Source: Pseudomonas sp.
GTDB taxonomy: Bacteria; Pseudomonadota; Gammaproteobacteria; Pseudomonadales; Pseudomonadaceae
NCBI GenBank assembly: GCA_026398835.1
Contig: JAPLSD010000709.1
Location: 1 to 6,157 of the forward strand
Length of the DNA: 6,157 nucleotides
Direction: 5' to 3'
The notes under the pieces are model-generated. The model was not told the origin of the DNA. It did no database searches and saw only the letters and a list, made by a program, of their open reading frames with translations. Positions 5,903-6,157 of this stretch are shown here, in pieces. How positions within the stretch are numbered: the stretch's first letter is position 1; every line of letters begins with the position of its first letter. A program made the translations under genes and the position numbers.

Positions 5903-6092
5903 ACACCCAGTCAAGAGCAAACTGATCGAACTGGTCTCGTATTCGCGGAATAATCGCCTTCCGTTCTGTCGGACATGACGAACCGCCGGCATCGTCTTTT
6001 GACATTCAGTGAAGCCACCAAGACGCTGCACTTTCAGCCACGACCCTGGCCTTTAAACTCGACCAAGGTGAGTTCTTCTGCATGGAAACGAT

Positions 6093-6157
6093 ATGTTCAA
6101 ACACGACTTGCGCATCCTGCTGGTGGAAGATCATCCATTTCAACTAATGGCAACCCA
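6093..6157 (+). CDS. Response regulator receiver domain protein, N-terminus only
   Basis: Start of a two-component response regulator, cut by the window end after 21 codons. The visible residues MFKHDLRILLVEDHPFQLMAT contain the first strand of a receiver (REC) domain and the acidic pair Glu12-Asp13 that binds Mg2+ near the phosphorylated Asp, which is out of view. GGAA at 6084-6087 precedes the ATG by 5 nt. The ATG at 6082 is in another frame that lacks the REC motif. The output domain cannot be seen. The VEDHPFQ sequence and the position after dgt recall Roc-type regulators of pseudomonads, which can carry EAL or DNA-binding outputs, but this is a guess from context. Confidence 0.82.
   Translation, partial: MFKHDLRILLVEDHPFQLMAT

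Larger units (their letters stand above)
5811..6092. other. Intergenic region between dgt and the response regulator gene
   Basis: These 282 bp contain no gene I can support. They hold two hairpins (5817-5856 and 5872-5889) and an 11-bp direct repeat. A perfect TTGACA occurs at 5999-6004, but no acceptable -10 hexamer follows at 16-18 nt. The promoter of the response regulator is therefore not assigned. Confidence 0.6.

Noticed and set aside
5999..6027. TTGACA as a sigma-70 promoter for the response regulator
   Set aside because: The -35 is perfect, but no hexamer at 16-18 nt resembles TATAAT (GACGCT at 17 nt).
5759..6031. 90-codon open frame on the minus strand across the dgt end and the intergenic region
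   Set aside because: It overlaps the dgt 3' end and has no recognisable ribosome site or family. The product looks like chance translation.

Overview
The window looks like chromosome of a fluorescent-type Pseudomonas. Evidence: the GC-rich codon usage, the close resemblance of every protein to Pseudomonas-type families, a TGTAGGAGC…GCTCCTACA hairpin of the kind found in Pseudomonas REP elements, and a gene order (DUF883 / YqjE-like / YqjK-like / dgt / two-component response regulator) that I recall from other pseudomonads. I see no insertion sequence, phage, CRISPR array, tRNA or rRNA. This is core-type chromosome, and I did not find a convincing undescribed system.

Layout. (1) Bases 2-1588, plus strand: a KefB/KefC-type cation:proton antiporter with RCK_N and RCK_C domains, missing its N-terminus at the window edge. 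(2) Bases 1589-1673: a short convergent gap with a palindrome and a REP-like hairpin. (3) Bases 1674-2882, minus strand: a single Amt-family ammonium channel with its pore residues intact and no glnK beside it. (4) Bases 2883-3216: a divergent promoter region. It holds a candidate NtrC box and a sigma-54-like element facing amt, and a candidate promoter facing the other way. (5) Bases 3217-4260, plus strand: a tight three-gene operon of small membrane proteins (DUF883/YqjD-ElaB type, YqjE type, YqjK type). The genes are 1 nt apart and then overlap by 4 nt, matching the yqjD-yqjE-yqjK arrangement of enterics. (6) Bases 4261-4478: a leader with four tandem GCTCA units, a strong hairpin and a short open stretch on the minus strand. 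(7) Bases 4479-5810, plus strand: dgt, an HD-domain dNTP triphosphohydrolase that must start at TTG. (8) Bases 5811-6092: a non-coding gap with two hairpins and an 11-bp direct repeat. (9) Bases 6093-6157, plus strand: the first 21 codons of a response regulator receiver domain.

The genes do not form one pathway. Kef (K+ efflux and pH or electrophile protection) and Amt (ammonium uptake) converge. Amt is probably nitrogen-controlled on its own. The YqjDEK-like operon is probably a stationary-phase or stress envelope module. dgt controls dNTP pools. The response regulator begins a separate signalling locus.
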